DNA of 29,652 nt from Elusimicrobiales bacterium (GTDB taxonomy: Bacteria > Elusimicrobiota > Elusimicrobia > Elusimicrobiales > Elusimicrobiaceae), in assembly GCA_041651175.1 (NCBI GenBank), contig JBAZJT010000024.1, positions 1 through 29,652 on the forward strand. Direction: 5' to 3'. The notes beneath the pieces are model-generated. The model was given only the letters and a program-made list of their open reading frames with translations. It searched no databases and was not told the origin of the DNA. Position 1 is the stretch's first letter. The number at the start of each line of letters is the position of its first letter. Below, one piece after another: positions 1 to 7,967 of this stretch. A program made the translations under genes and the position numbers.

Positions 1-105
1 AAGCGGATGAAAAGGAACAGGTAAAAGGAGGCGTTATCGGGCAATAAAAAGAGCGAAAAAATCAGGCACAAAAACATTCCCGGCTTTCATTGGCAAAAGC
101 ACGGG

Positions 106-127
106 CTACTGAAGTTTTCAGGTTAAC
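106..127. repeat. solitary terminal repeat of the MITE-B family
   Basis: These 22 bases match the right terminal inverted repeat of the foldback element at 22496-22662 at 19 of 22 positions, including the closing TTTCAGGTTAAC. The sequence to the left (1-105) does not clearly resemble the rest of that element. This is therefore either the end of a diverged relative whose other end lies outside the window, or a decayed remnant. The adjoining reading frame runs open out of this repeat into the small ORF at 143-316. Confidence 0.5.
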
Positions 128-142
128 CGAATCAGCAAAGAA

Positions 143-316
143 ATGAATGAGCAAATGCTTCCTGAAATTGCTCCGCAGAGATTGATCGAAATGGAACGTT
201 TGCTTGAGGCTGTCCGTTTCACTTTCATGGAGTTGCACGATATTCCGAAACATGAATTGAGGCCATATGTTACAGGAGAATTGCCTGTCATCGTGGAAAT
301 ACCAGCATCAAATTAG
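143..316 (+). CDS. small hypothetical ORF, probably a gene fragment
   Basis: The ORF encodes 57 residues starting MNEQMLPEIAPQRLIEMERL and ending in a short hydrophobic run before IPASN. I do not recognise a family. The reading frame is open upstream through the terminal repeat at 106-127 as far as a stop at 110-112, so the ORF may be the 3' end of a gene truncated by an insertion. No Shine-Dalgarno sequence precedes the ATG. Base composition is visibly more AT-rich than the rest of the window, which fits acquired or decaying DNA. It may not be expressed. Confidence 0.3.
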   Translation: MNEQMLPEIAPQRLIEMERLLEAVRFTFMELHDIPKHELRPYVTGELPVIVEIPASN

Positions 317-384
317 CTACCAATATCCACAGTGTCGGAAATTTGTTGTTTTACTTTTAATCGGTTCTGCTCTTTCCATTCACA

Positions 385-717
385 GTGACTTGGGATTCGA
401 GCTGATGTTTAAGACGTTTAAGGTCAATGCCAGGAACTTAAGCCGATTTCTCGTCGTGACAGACGGAACTGCCCATTTTACATTTACCACGCCAGCAATA
501 TCGGCGATTGCCGTGTCCGACGGGCAGTGAAAACACAATTATCGCATCGGGGCAGCTTTCACCATTTCATACAACACATCAAAACGCCTATTCCTCCAAT
601 ACAAACGGCTCTTAAGTTCCTGGCATTGCGTTTAAGGTAGATTACGCCCTTGCCCCGTATCAGGACCTGGGGGCAACGCACCGCGTCGCGCTTACCTACA
701 GCTTCCTAAGGGAATAG
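385..717 (+). pseudogene. 3' remnant of a PorV/UPF0164-like outer-membrane barrel gene, split by an insertion
   Basis: The right-hand part (631-717) reads FKVDYALAPYQDLGATHRV and ends TYSFLRE-stop. This is the typical closing strand of PorV/UPF0164-type beta-barrel proteins (a VDYA-x-x-P-x-x-DLG-x-THR pattern ending in an aromatic near the C-terminus). The left-hand part (about 390-424) reads LGFELMFKTFKV in another frame. Deleting 425-638 (the element plus one copy of the 10-bp duplication) joins them as ...LMFKTFKVDYALAPYQDLG... in a single frame. The insertion is 214 bp in total, so it shifts frame by one. Sequence left of about 385 does not look like the barrel, so the gene is also truncated at its 5' side. 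It is almost certainly non-functional. Confidence 0.7.
425..628. mobile_element. MITE-A: 204-bp non-autonomous element with perfect 18-bp TIRs and 10-bp TSD
   Basis: The left end CAATGCCAGGAACTTAAG (425-442) is the exact reverse complement of the right end at 611-628. Both ends are flanked directly by the 10-bp direct repeat CGTTTAAGGT (415-424 and 629-638), which reads as a target-site duplication. The 204-bp interior has no convincing ORF, so it would need a transposase in trans. The element lies in the PorV-like remnant, and its removal with one duplication copy restores the frame. A duplication of 8-10 bp fits several DDE transposase groups; the family cannot be named from this copy alone. 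Confidence 0.85.
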
Positions 718-744
718 GCGGGAAATCCCGTTTTCCGCAGACGG

Positions 745-782
745 AAAGCGCGCGCATGCGGCACCGCATGCGCGCGCTTTTT
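745..782 (+). terminator. rho-independent terminator
   Basis: A near-perfect GC-rich hairpin: the arm from 745 (AAAGCGCGCGCATGCGG) pairs with its complement ending at 780, leaving a very short loop, followed by a T run. It sits just after the PorV-like remnant and before the promoter of the next operon. The AAA...TTT flanks could let it act in both directions. Confidence 0.85.
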
Positions 783-814
783 CCCATTTCCCCTCCCGCC
801 TCCGGCTAAAGTTA

Positions 815-820
815 TATAAT
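815..820 (+). promoter_or_regulatory. -10 element (TATAAT) abutting the start codon
   Basis: A perfect TATAAT ends 6 bases before the ATG at 827. Transcription would then start on or beside the A of the ATG, giving a leaderless mRNA. No Shine-Dalgarno sequence precedes this ATG, and no good -35 hexamer is visible 16-18 bp upstream. Confidence 0.6.
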
Positions 821-826
821 GTCCCA

Positions 827-2041
827 ATGAAGACATTTTCATTGGCGGCTGCGCTTTGCGCGGCGCTGGCTGTTTCCTGTTTTGCCGGGGATGGCGCTTC
901 CCCGCCCCATCCGGCTTCCGGCGGGCGCGGCGGACATGCCGCAGTTGCGCGGAACAAGGCGAAGCCGCCCCGGCATGGCGCCGCTTCTCATCGCGCCAAA
1001 GCGGCGGCTGGACAGGCGTCCGCTCAGGCGCAAGACGACGCTCCCGATATAACGTTGTTTTACACCTACGACTGCGAACATTGCCTGAAAGCCAAAAAGT
1101 GGCTTGATACTTTCGCCGCAGGTCGGCCCGGTCTGCGCGCGGGTTTATACGAAATCAAAAAAAGCGCCTCAAACCGCGCCCTGTTTGAAAAATATGCCGC
1201 AAAACACGGACTGAAACCGGCATCCGTGCCTGTGTTCTTTGTAAAAGGGGGGTGCATAGCCGGCTTCACCGAGGGACGCACGGATGTTGCGATAGAGGCT
1301 GCGCTGCAGCCGCCGCGCCCCGCCGGCCTGCCCGCGCCGCAGACAACTCCGCGCAGCATCATACCGCTTTTTGGCGCGGTTGACCCGCTTACCATTCCGC
1401 TGGTCAAATTCACTGCTGTTGCCGGGTTTCTGGACGGGCTGAGCCCCTGCTCCATGTGGGCGCTGATGTTCCTGGCGGGGCTGCTGACCTGTCCCGCGTC
1501 CCGCAGGCAGAGGCTGGCAGCGATAGCGGTGTTCTCCACGGTGTCCGCCGCGGTATATTTCGCCTTCATGGTATCCTGGCTGAAAGTTTTCCTTGTGCTG
1601 GGTTTCGGCAGGTGGATAACCGTGTCGGTGGGCTGCGCGGCGGCAGCGGCGGGGGCGGTATACCTCAGGGAACTGCTGCCGGCGGATTCCGGCGGCCTGG
1701 TTGACCGGATACGCGCTCTGGAAATCAAAATGCCGGTTTCGCTCGCCGCAGTCGCGGCGCTTGCGGCGCTCTCCGGTCTTGTTTCGCTGGGCTGCACCGC
1801 GGGGGTGCCGGCTATATTTGAAAAATTGCTGTCCGTGAGGCGTATCCCGGCCTGGCAGCAGTACTGGCTTACCGGGGTTTACAGCGTGTTGTATGCCACT
1901 CCGCTGACCATTCTGGCGGTGGCCACCGCCTCGGCTGTTGAACGGCATGAACTGGACGCGCGCCAGGCCGGGGTTTTCAGAATCCTGGCCGGCGCGCTTA
2001 TGGTGTTTTTCGGGCTGATGGTAATAATCATCTCCAGATGA
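827..2041 (+). CDS. thioredoxin-like domain fused to a CcdA/DsbD-type membrane electron-transfer domain
   Basis: This 404-residue protein begins with a signal peptide (about 1-21), followed by a low-complexity Ala/Lys/His/Pro segment. A thioredoxin/glutaredoxin-like domain follows (about 72-160) with a CEHC redox motif at residues 83-86 and a cis-Pro-type SVPVFF further on. The C-terminal half (about 185-404) has around six hydrophobic segments and two isolated membrane cysteines, C208 in LSPCS and C323 in LGCTAG. Their spacing resembles the Cys pair of the CcdA/DsbD membrane domain. The family passes reducing equivalents across the inner membrane, so the fused domain would be the periplasmic acceptor. 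The last four bases (ATGA) overlap the start of waaA, so it is the first gene of the envelope operon. The redox target is unknown. Confidence 0.8.
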   Translation: MKTFSLAAALCAALAVSCFAGDGASPPHPASGGRGGHAAVARNKAKPPRHGAASHRAKAAAGQASAQAQDDAPDITLFYTYDCEHCLKAKKWLDTFAAGRPGLRAGLYEIKKSASNRALFEKYAAKHGLKPASVPVFFVKGGCIAGFTEGRTDVAIEAALQPPRPAGLPAPQTTPRSIIPLFGAVDPLTIPLVKFTAVAGFLDGLSPCSMWALMFLAGLLTCPASRRQRLAAIAVFSTVSAAVYFAFMVSWLKVFLVLGFGRWITVSVGCAAAAAGAVYLRELLPADSGGLVDRIRALEIKMPVSLAAVAALAALSGLVSLGCTAGVPAIFEKLLSVRRIPAWQQYWLTGVYSVLYATPLTILAVATASAVERHELDARQAGVFRILAGALMVFFGLMVIIISR

Positions 2042-3315
2042 GCTATTTCCTGCTGGCCGCGCTTAACCTGGTTTTTCTGCCCGCCGCGGCGGCTTATCTG
2101 CTCTGGTTTCTTGTTTCCCCGCGGCGCGCGCTGCTTAAGGAGCTGGCCGGGGAGCTTAAAGAGCGCGTCGCCCTCTATTCCGCCAGGCCGGATTTCAAAG
2201 GCTGCCTGTGGATTCACGGCGCCAGCGTGGGCGAGATAAAATCCGCCGCCTTGCTGGCGCAGAAGCTGCGCGCGCAAAACCCCGCCCTCAAAATACTCGT
2301 TACTGCCTCCACCTCCGCCGGCAGGGAGGCCGCGCGCGCATTTGCGGACGAGGCCGTGCTAGCCCCGCTGGATTTTTATCCGTTCTGCTCGGATTTCATG
2401 GCGGCGTTCCGCCCGTCCCGCCTGCTGGTGATAGAGACGGAGCTTTGGCCCAATATGTTCGTCTGCGCCGGGCGCAACGGGGCGGACATAAGCATAGTCA
2501 ACGGGCGGCTGTCGGAAAAAAGCGCGCGGCTCTACGGGTTTATCAGGCCGCTTGTATCGCTGATGGGGGAGCATGTCTCCCTGGTCTGCGCGCAGACGGA
2601 ACGCGACGCGGCGCGCTATCGCGGGCTGGGTTTTGGCGGGGTTACGGTTTCCGGCAACATCAAATATGACCTGCTGCAATCCAGGCCGGATAATGTTTCC
2701 AGGGCCGGCGAGATGATGGCCTGGCTGGGCTGGGGGGGGGCGAAAATACTGGTTTGCGGCAGCGTGCATCAGGAGGAAGAGCGGCTTTTCGTGCCCATGA
2801 TACAGGCGCTCAAATCCTCCGTGCCCGGGTTCAGGCTGGTTATCGCGCAGCGGCATCTGGAGCGCGGCCCCGCGCTGGCGGCGCTGCTGGCGGAGAACAG
2901 GGTCAACTATACGCTGCTTGGCGACTGCCTTGCCGGCAGCCACTGCGCCATGTGCGACTGTCTGGTGCTGGACGAGATGGGCTGGCTGCCCGCGTTCTAC
3001 GCCGCGGGGACGGCGGTCTTTGTGGGCGGGACCATAGCCCCGCGCGGCGGGCATAATCTGCTGGAAGCCGCCATAACCGGCAGGCCGGTGCTGTTTGGCG
3101 AAAGCGTGCATAACACGCCGGAGGCCGCCGCCGCGCTGCTCAAGTCCGGCGGCGGTTTGCAGATAACGCCGCAGGACGCCGCCGTAAAAATCGCCGCGCT
3201 GCTGGGCGACCCCGCCGCGCTGTCCGCCGCGGGCGCCGCCGCCCAGTCCGCTGCGGAAACCTTCCGCGGCGCGACCATTGCCGTGGCCGCCGCGCTGGCC
3301 GCGCAAAAAGCGTGA
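2038..3315 (+). CDS. waaA: 3-deoxy-D-manno-octulosonic acid (Kdo) transferase
   Basis: This 425-residue GT30 enzyme adds Kdo from CMP-Kdo to lipid IVA on the cytoplasmic face of the inner membrane. It begins with an N-terminal membrane anchor (about 1-25), then the family signature WIHGASVGE (about 57-65; the Glu is the conserved catalytic-type residue). ILVTASTSAGRE, the segment around ETELWPN, and the C-terminal GG(T)IAPRGGHNLLEAA donor-binding segment follow. Length matches the usual 400-430. The start is fixed by the ATGA overlap with the upstream gene, and its own TGA overlaps the GTG of the next gene. It marks the cluster as LPS core/lipid A assembly. Confidence 0.95.
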   Translation: MSYFLLAALNLVFLPAAAAYLLWFLVSPRRALLKELAGELKERVALYSARPDFKGCLWIHGASVGEIKSAALLAQKLRAQNPALKILVTASTSAGREAARAFADEAVLAPLDFYPFCSDFMAAFRPSRLLVIETELWPNMFVCAGRNGADISIVNGRLSEKSARLYGFIRPLVSLMGEHVSLVCAQTERDAARYRGLGFGGVTVSGNIKYDLLQSRPDNVSRAGEMMAWLGWGGAKILVCGSVHQEEERLFVPMIQALKSSVPGFRLVIAQRHLERGPALAALLAENRVNYTLLGDCLAGSHCAMCDCLVLDEMGWLPAFYAAGTAVFVGGTIAPRGGHNLLEAAITGRPVLFGESVHNTPEAAAALLKSGGGLQITPQDAAVKIAALLGDPAALSAAGAAAQSAAETFRGATIAVAAALAAQKA

Positions 3316-4808
3316 AAAAAATACTTGTGGTGCGGCTGTCCTCTCTGGGCGATATTGCGCTGACCGCGCCGGTTTACCGCAATATCAGGGCGCACTGGCC
3401 GGACGCGCGCATTTCGGTGATGGTCAAACCGCAGTACGCCGCCGCGCTGGCCGGGCATCCCTGCATAGACGAAATAATTCCGTACGAGGGTTTTTTTTCC
3501 GCGCTGGCGCGCGCCAGGGCTGGCGGATTCACGCATTATCTGGATTTGCATGCCAATCCGCGCTCGGCGCTGCTGGGCGTGATGTCCGGCATAGCGGAGA
3601 AATCCCGCTACCGCAAGGATTCGCTGGCGCGGCGGTTTTTTGTCAAATTCAGGCTGCAAAGCCCCGCGCTGGAGCGGCATGTGCTGGACCGCTATCTGGA
3701 CAGCCTGATCAAATGGGGCATCCCGGTAGTCTGCGATTCTCCCTCGCTGGCGGACCTGGCGGCGGGCCGCTCCGCCGCCGCGCCCTCAAAAATCTGCATA
3801 ATACAGACCGCTTTTCTGGGCGATGCGGTGCTTACCGTGCCGCTTGTCAGGCGCGCGGCGCAGCTGTTTCCGCAGGCGCGGCTGGCGGTGGCCGCCCGGC
3901 CCGAAACGGCGGATATTTTCCGCAGGCTGCCGGAAGTGGCGCAGGTAATAGTGGACGACAAGCGCGGCGCGGGCGTTGTGCGCGGCTTTACCGCGCTGGT
4001 GGAGAATTTGCGCTCGGGCGGATTTTCGCTGGCGCTTATCCCGCACCGCTCGTTTCGCAGCGCGCTGGCGGCTAAAATGGCCGGCATACCGGAGCGGGTG
4101 GGCTTTGATAAAAGCGCGGGCAGGGCGTTCCTTACCAAAACCGCGCCTTTTTCCTGGCTTTTGCATGATGCGGAGCGCAACCTGTCGCTCCTTAACGCCG
4201 TGGCCGGCGCGGGCGATTGCGTGTGCGCCGCGCTGGGCGGAGACAAGCCGCTGTCCGCCGGAATTCTGGCCTCCCTGGAGGCTGAAACCGGCTGGAAATC
4301 GCCGCTGCTTATAGGGGTGCATCCCGGCTCGGTCTGGCCCACCAAGCGCTGGCCGCCGGAGCGTTTTGCCCAGGCCATAAGGCTTATAAACGCCGCCTCC
4401 GGCGCGAAAGCCGTGCTGGTGGGCGGCAAAGGGGATGCCGGCTTGTGTTCACAAATCGCCGCCGCCTGCCCCGGCATGGCCGTGAGCATGGCGGGACGGA
4501 CGGACATGCGCGGGCTTATCGCGCTGGTCTCGCTTTGCGGGATTTTCCTGACCAACGATTCGGGGCCCATGCACATAGCCTCGGCCTGCGGGGTTCCGGT
4601 GGTGGCCTTGTTCGGCCCCACCACCAAAGAGCTTGGATTTTTTCCATACGGGAAAGGCCACCGCGTCCTGCAGGCCGGCCTGCCGTGCAGGCCGTGCGCG
4701 CTTCACGGCGGGCTGCGCTGCCCGCGCGGCCATTTCCTGTGCATGCGGCTTATCACCGCGGACGCCGCCGCCCGGGCGGGGCTTGAGCTTCTCTCCGTCA
4801 AACGGTAG
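3312..4808 (+). CDS. GT9 (heptosyltransferase-type) glycosyltransferase with an extra N-terminal half domain
   Basis: The 498 residues exceed the usual 320-360 of GT9. The first ~155 residues are a GT9 N-terminal Rossmann half beginning KKILVVRLSSLGDIALTAPV. At about residue 159 a second, complete GT9 begins (KICIIQTAFLGDAVLTVPLV). It contains the C-terminal donor-binding half with GVHPGSVWPTKRWP and the ND-S-GPMHIA signature. Known family members transfer ADP-heptose or related sugars onto LPS core. The start is a GTG overlapping the waaA stop (GTGA). The duplicated half keeps the glycine-rich SLGD loop but lacks its own C-terminal half, so it is probably regulatory or structural, or the relic of an in-frame fusion. 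Substrate unknown. Confidence 0.85.
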   Translation: MKKILVVRLSSLGDIALTAPVYRNIRAHWPDARISVMVKPQYAAALAGHPCIDEIIPYEGFFSALARARAGGFTHYLDLHANPRSALLGVMSGIAEKSRYRKDSLARRFFVKFRLQSPALERHVLDRYLDSLIKWGIPVVCDSPSLADLAAGRSAAAPSKICIIQTAFLGDAVLTVPLVRRAAQLFPQARLAVAARPETADIFRRLPEVAQVIVDDKRGAGVVRGFTALVENLRSGGFSLALIPHRSFRSALAAKMAGIPERVGFDKSAGRAFLTKTAPFSWLLHDAERNLSLLNAVAGAGDCVCAALGGDKPLSAGILASLEAETGWKSPLLIGVHPGSVWPTKRWPPERFAQAIRLINAASGAKAVLVGGKGDAGLCSQIAAACPGMAVSMAGRTDMRGLIALVSLCGIFLTNDSGPMHIASACGVPVVALFGPTTKELGFFPYGKGHRVLQAGLPCRPCALHGGLRCPRGHFLCMRLITADAAARAGLELLSVKR

Positions 4809-4811
4809 AAT
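4783..4811 (+). promoter_or_regulatory. internal promoter TTGAGC-N17-TAGAAT
   Basis: The -35 TTGAGC (4783-4788) is 17 bp from the -10 TAGAAT (4806-4811). The -10 overlaps the stop codon of the upstream GT9 gene and ends 6 bases before the GTG at 4818. Transcription would begin at the start codon, so the downstream transcript would be leaderless. The spacing and hexamers are good, and no Shine-Dalgarno sequence precedes this start. Confidence 0.55.
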
Positions 4812-4817
4812 CACTGT

Positions 4818-5792
4818 GTGGAAAAATATCTTCTGGTCCGCACCGACAGAGTCGGCGACCTCGTTCTGACCACTCCGGCCATCAACGCCCTGCGCAAAAG
4901 CCGGCCCGCAGCGCATATAACGGTGCTGGCCAGTCCCTATGCCGCCGAAATCCTGCGCGGGCATCCCTCGGTTGACGGGATAATTCTGGACAAGCCGCTG
5001 CCGCTGCTTGCGCGCGAGTTGCGCGCGGAAAATTTTGATGTCTGCGTTCATTTTTTCGTTACTTTCAGGACCGCGCTGGCGGCCCGGCTGGCCCGCATAC
5101 CGCGCAGGATAGGGCCGGCCTCCAAAATCTGGTCCGTGTTTTTCAGCGAAAGGGCGCGGCAGGACCGCTCCTCCGCGCCGGGGCACGAGGCGGATTTTAA
5201 TCTGGGGCTGTTGTCTCCGCTGGGCGCGGACGCGCGCGGCGCGAAAACCTCGCTTTTCATAACCCCGGAGGAACGCGCCGAGGCGGACCGGTATCTGGCC
5301 CGCAAATGCGGACTTGCGGGAAACGGGGAGCTGTTTGTGCTGCATCCGGGCTCCAGCGGTTCCGCCCCAGCCTGGCCGCCGGAGCATTATGCCGGGCTGG
5401 CGGATAAAATAGCCGCCTCCATGCCGGAGGCGAAGGTGCTGGTTACCGGTTCTGCGCGGGAACTGCCGCTGCTGCGCCGCGTCCGTGACGCGATGTCGGG
5501 CAAAGCCGCCTTAATGGACGAGCCTGTGTCCCTGCGGCTGATGATGGCGGTGATAGCGCGCGCGCGGCTGGTGGCAACCAATTCCACCGGGCCGCTGCAT
5601 ATCGCGGTCGCGCTGGGGACGCCTACGGTTTCGTTTTATCCCAGACTGAAGGGCTGTTCCGCCGGGCGGTGGGGGCCGTACGGCGGCGGCCCGCATACCG
5701 TGCTGGAGCCGGAGGCGGGGGACGGACGCATGGAAACCATAACCGTGGAAAACGCTTTCAGGGCGGTCCGGGAGCGTGCGGCGGGAGTATGA
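4818..5792 (+). CDS. GT9 heptosyltransferase-type glycosyltransferase
   Basis: This 324-residue protein is a normal-length GT9 enzyme. The N-terminal half opens with KYLLVRTDRVGDLVLTTPAI, and the C-terminal half has LHPGSSGSAPAWPPEHYAGL and TNSTGPLHIAVALGTP, the nucleotide-sugar binding signature. It probably adds a heptose or similar sugar to the LPS inner core in the cytoplasm. The GTG start is chosen because the GT9 motif begins immediately after it; a promoter -10 ends just upstream. Its TGA overlaps the ATG of the next gene (ATGA). Exact acceptor and donor cannot be told. Confidence 0.88.
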   Translation: MEKYLLVRTDRVGDLVLTTPAINALRKSRPAAHITVLASPYAAEILRGHPSVDGIILDKPLPLLARELRAENFDVCVHFFVTFRTALAARLARIPRRIGPASKIWSVFFSERARQDRSSAPGHEADFNLGLLSPLGADARGAKTSLFITPEERAEADRYLARKCGLAGNGELFVLHPGSSGSAPAWPPEHYAGLADKIAASMPEAKVLVTGSARELPLLRRVRDAMSGKAALMDEPVSLRLMMAVIARARLVATNSTGPLHIAVALGTPTVSFYPRLKGCSAGRWGPYGGGPHTVLEPEAGDGRMETITVENAFRAVRERAAGV

Positions 5793-6874
5793 AAATACTG
5801 CATCTTGGCAACGAAACCTGGGACAGCGGGCTTACCGAGTATTCGCTGGTCCTGGCCGCGGCGCAGCAGTCCGCGGGCCGGGAGGTGCTATACCTGGCGC
5901 GCGCGGGCAGCCATGCCAGCAGGCGCGCCTACAAGCTGGGCATAAAGGGCGCGGCCTTCAGAGGCTGGCGGGATTTTTACAAGCTGGTCCGCATGGCGCG
6001 GCATTTCGCGCCGGAAGTAATCAACGCGCACACGGGCGGCTCGCACACCATGGCGGTCGCGCTGAACGCGTTTCTGAAATCCCCCGCCGCAATCGTGCGC
6101 ACCCGCGCCGACGCCAGGCCCGCGCAGCGCAGGCTGTTCTCCGGCCCGCTGTGGAAGCGCACCAACGGGTTCATGGCGGCCAATTCGCTCATTCTGGCGG
6201 ATTTTAAGCGGCTGGGACTGTCCGGCGTGTGCGCCGACATGGTGGGCCAGGGGATTTTTGACGGCGCCCCGGCGGCAAAGCCGCCGAAAAAAGATAATAT
6301 ATTCAGGGTCGCGATAGTGGCGCGGCTGGACCCGGTCAAGGGCCACCGGACAGCGATAGAGGCATTCGCCCGGCTGCTGAAAACCTGTCCTCAGGCGCGG
6401 CTGGAAGTGTCCGGGGAGGATTGCAATATCTCCGCCGCGCAGCTGCGGCAGTTCACGGACAGGCTGGGAATTTCCTCTTCCGTGGAATTTCGCGGCAGAG
6501 TGCCAGACGTTTTTGAATACATGAGCGGCTTTGACGCGGGGATAGTGCCCTCTCTGGGTTCCGAAGCGGTGTCGCGCGCCGCGCTGGAATGGCAGTGCTG
6601 CGGAGTGCCGGTGGTGGCATCCGCCGTGGGCGGGCTGCCGGATATGGTTCGCGACGGCGTCAACGGTTTTCTTGTCCCGCCCGGCGACACCGCGCTGCTC
6701 GCGGCGGCGTTGTCAAAACTGGCGGCGGAGCCGGAGCTTGCCGCGCAAATGGGCAGGAGCGCGCGGGAAAATTATCTCTCCGGGCACACTCCCCAGGCGT
6801 TTGAACAGGCGGCTTACGATTTATATGAATGGGCCATTTGCGGTGTTTCACGTAGACAGCGAAAGGGCGCTTAA
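5789..6874 (+). CDS. GT4-type glycosyltransferase (GT-B fold)
   Basis: This 361-residue protein starts MKILHLGNETWDSG, with an N-terminal acceptor domain (about 1-165). A GT4 C-terminal donor domain follows: VAIVARLDPVKGHRTAIEAF, then VEFRGRVPDVFEYMSGFD. The E-x7-E-like region around SLGSEAVSRAALEWQCCGVPVVAS and GVNGFLVPPGD complete it. The family retains stereochemistry and uses nucleotide sugars in the cytoplasm. The ATG overlaps the upstream TGA, fixing the start although the frame is open further upstream. Its 3' end overlaps the next gene by 50 bases. A role in LPS core or surface glycan extension is inferred from context. Confidence 0.88.
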   Translation: MKILHLGNETWDSGLTEYSLVLAAAQQSAGREVLYLARAGSHASRRAYKLGIKGAAFRGWRDFYKLVRMARHFAPEVINAHTGGSHTMAVALNAFLKSPAAIVRTRADARPAQRRLFSGPLWKRTNGFMAANSLILADFKRLGLSGVCADMVGQGIFDGAPAAKPPKKDNIFRVAIVARLDPVKGHRTAIEAFARLLKTCPQARLEVSGEDCNISAAQLRQFTDRLGISSSVEFRGRVPDVFEYMSGFDAGIVPSLGSEAVSRAALEWQCCGVPVVASAVGGLPDMVRDGVNGFLVPPGDTALLAAALSKLAAEPELAAQMGRSARENYLSGHTPQAFEQAAYDLYEWAICGVSRRQRKGA

Positions 6875-7967
6875 AGGCGGCGAGCGGCAGCTGCTTTACC
6901 TGGCTTTCCAGCTGCGCGCGCTGGGCCATTGGAACTGCATAGTCTGCCGCAAAGGCTCGCAGCTGGATATCGCCGGCAGGAAGGCGGGCTTTGACGTGAT
7001 GTACCTGCCTTTTCTTTTTGAGTGGGACCCGCTGTCGGCGCTTATGCTGCGCGGCCAGATAATGCTGCGCCAGCGGCCCGGCGGCGTCGTAATCCACGCC
7101 CACAGCTCGCATGCGGCGGCGGTGTCTTTCATGGCGGCCAAGGCCGGCTTCGCGCGCCGCATAGTGAGCCGCCGGGACGAGTATCCGCTTTCCGGTTCGG
7201 CTTCCGCGAGGATGAAATACGCCTCCGCGCACAAGGTGGTCGCCGCCTCTGAGAATATACGCAAAATGCTGCTCAAGTCCGGTGTTCCGCAGCCGGGTGT
7301 GGAACTGGTCCTCGACTGCATCCCCGAAACCGGTTTCCCGTGGGACGACGACGGGCTGGACAAGTTCCGCGCCGCCGCCCGGCAGCGCCTGTTTTCGGAA
7401 CTGGATATTCCGCCGGATTCGTTTTGCGTCGGCGCCATAACCGGGTTTGAAAGCCAGCGCGACCCGCTCACCTTCGTGCGGGCGGTGCCGCTGGTGCTGC
7501 AGGAGGTGCCGTGGACGCATTTCGTCATTTCCGGCTCCGGGCCGCTTTTGGGGGAGATACGGCGGCTGGCGCTGGAGCTTAAAGTGCCCCACCGGCTGCA
7601 TGTGATAGGCAATTATGAGGAGCCGCTTGCGTTGATGGCGGCGTTCGACGTGCTGTCTGTCGCCTCGCGCGGGGAGGGGATAGGCGGCTCCGTTCTGGAA
7701 TCCATGTCCGCGGGCACGCCGGTGGTTTCCGTGCGCGGCGCCTGCGCGCAGGAGATAATAAGCGACGGCGAAGACGGCTTCATGGTAAATCCCAGCTCGC
7801 CGGCGGAACTGGCCCGCATTATCGCCAAGCTGCTCAAATCGCCGGAGCTGTGCCGCGCGCTGCGCGGGCGCGGTTTCCAGCGTAGGAAGCGGTTCCTTTC
7901 AAAAGCCGCGGCTGAGCGCATGGTGGAGATTTATGGAGAAAATAACCCTTGCCCTCATAGCGCATAA
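6825..7967 (+). CDS. GT4-type glycosyltransferase (GT-B fold)
   Basis: This 380-residue protein starts MNGPFAVFHVDSERALKGGE, with the acceptor-side GGERQ loop. Its second domain carries VGAITGFESQRDPLTFVRAV, HVIGNYEEPLALMAAFD, GIGGSVLESMSAGTPVVS and DGFMVNPSSPAELA, the standard GT4 C-terminal pattern with its conserved acidic residue in the VLESMSAG helix. The ATG at 6825 is chosen because the domain begins directly after it. This places the start 50 bases inside the previous gene in another frame, implying translational coupling. It overlaps the next gene by 35 bases. It is a paralogue in type, not a close copy, of the preceding GT4. Confidence 0.88.
   Translation: MNGPFAVFHVDSERALKGGERQLLYLAFQLRALGHWNCIVCRKGSQLDIAGRKAGFDVMYLPFLFEWDPLSALMLRGQIMLRQRPGGVVIHAHSSHAAAVSFMAAKAGFARRIVSRRDEYPLSGSASARMKYASAHKVVAASENIRKMLLKSGVPQPGVELVLDCIPETGFPWDDDGLDKFRAAARQRLFSELDIPPDSFCVGAITGFESQRDPLTFVRAVPLVLQEVPWTHFVISGSGPLLGEIRRLALELKVPHRLHVIGNYEEPLALMAAFDVLSVASRGEGIGGSVLESMSAGTPVVSVRGACAQEIISDGEDGFMVNPSSPAELARIIAKLLKSPELCRALRGRGFQRRKRFLSKAAAERMVEIYGENNPCPHSA

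Noticed and set aside
267..530. An 87-codon plus-strand ORF as a real small protein gene.
   Set aside because: It runs across the left end of MITE-A and mixes barrel-remnant codons with element sequence; it has no ribosome-binding site or family match.
2359..3306. Long minus-strand open frame of 315 codons opposite waaA.
   Set aside because: It is Gly/Arg/Gln-rich, has no domain signature, and lies wholly opposite a clear waaA. It is an artefact of high GC; similar antisense frames at 4449-5387 and 19054-20271 were dismissed for the same reason.
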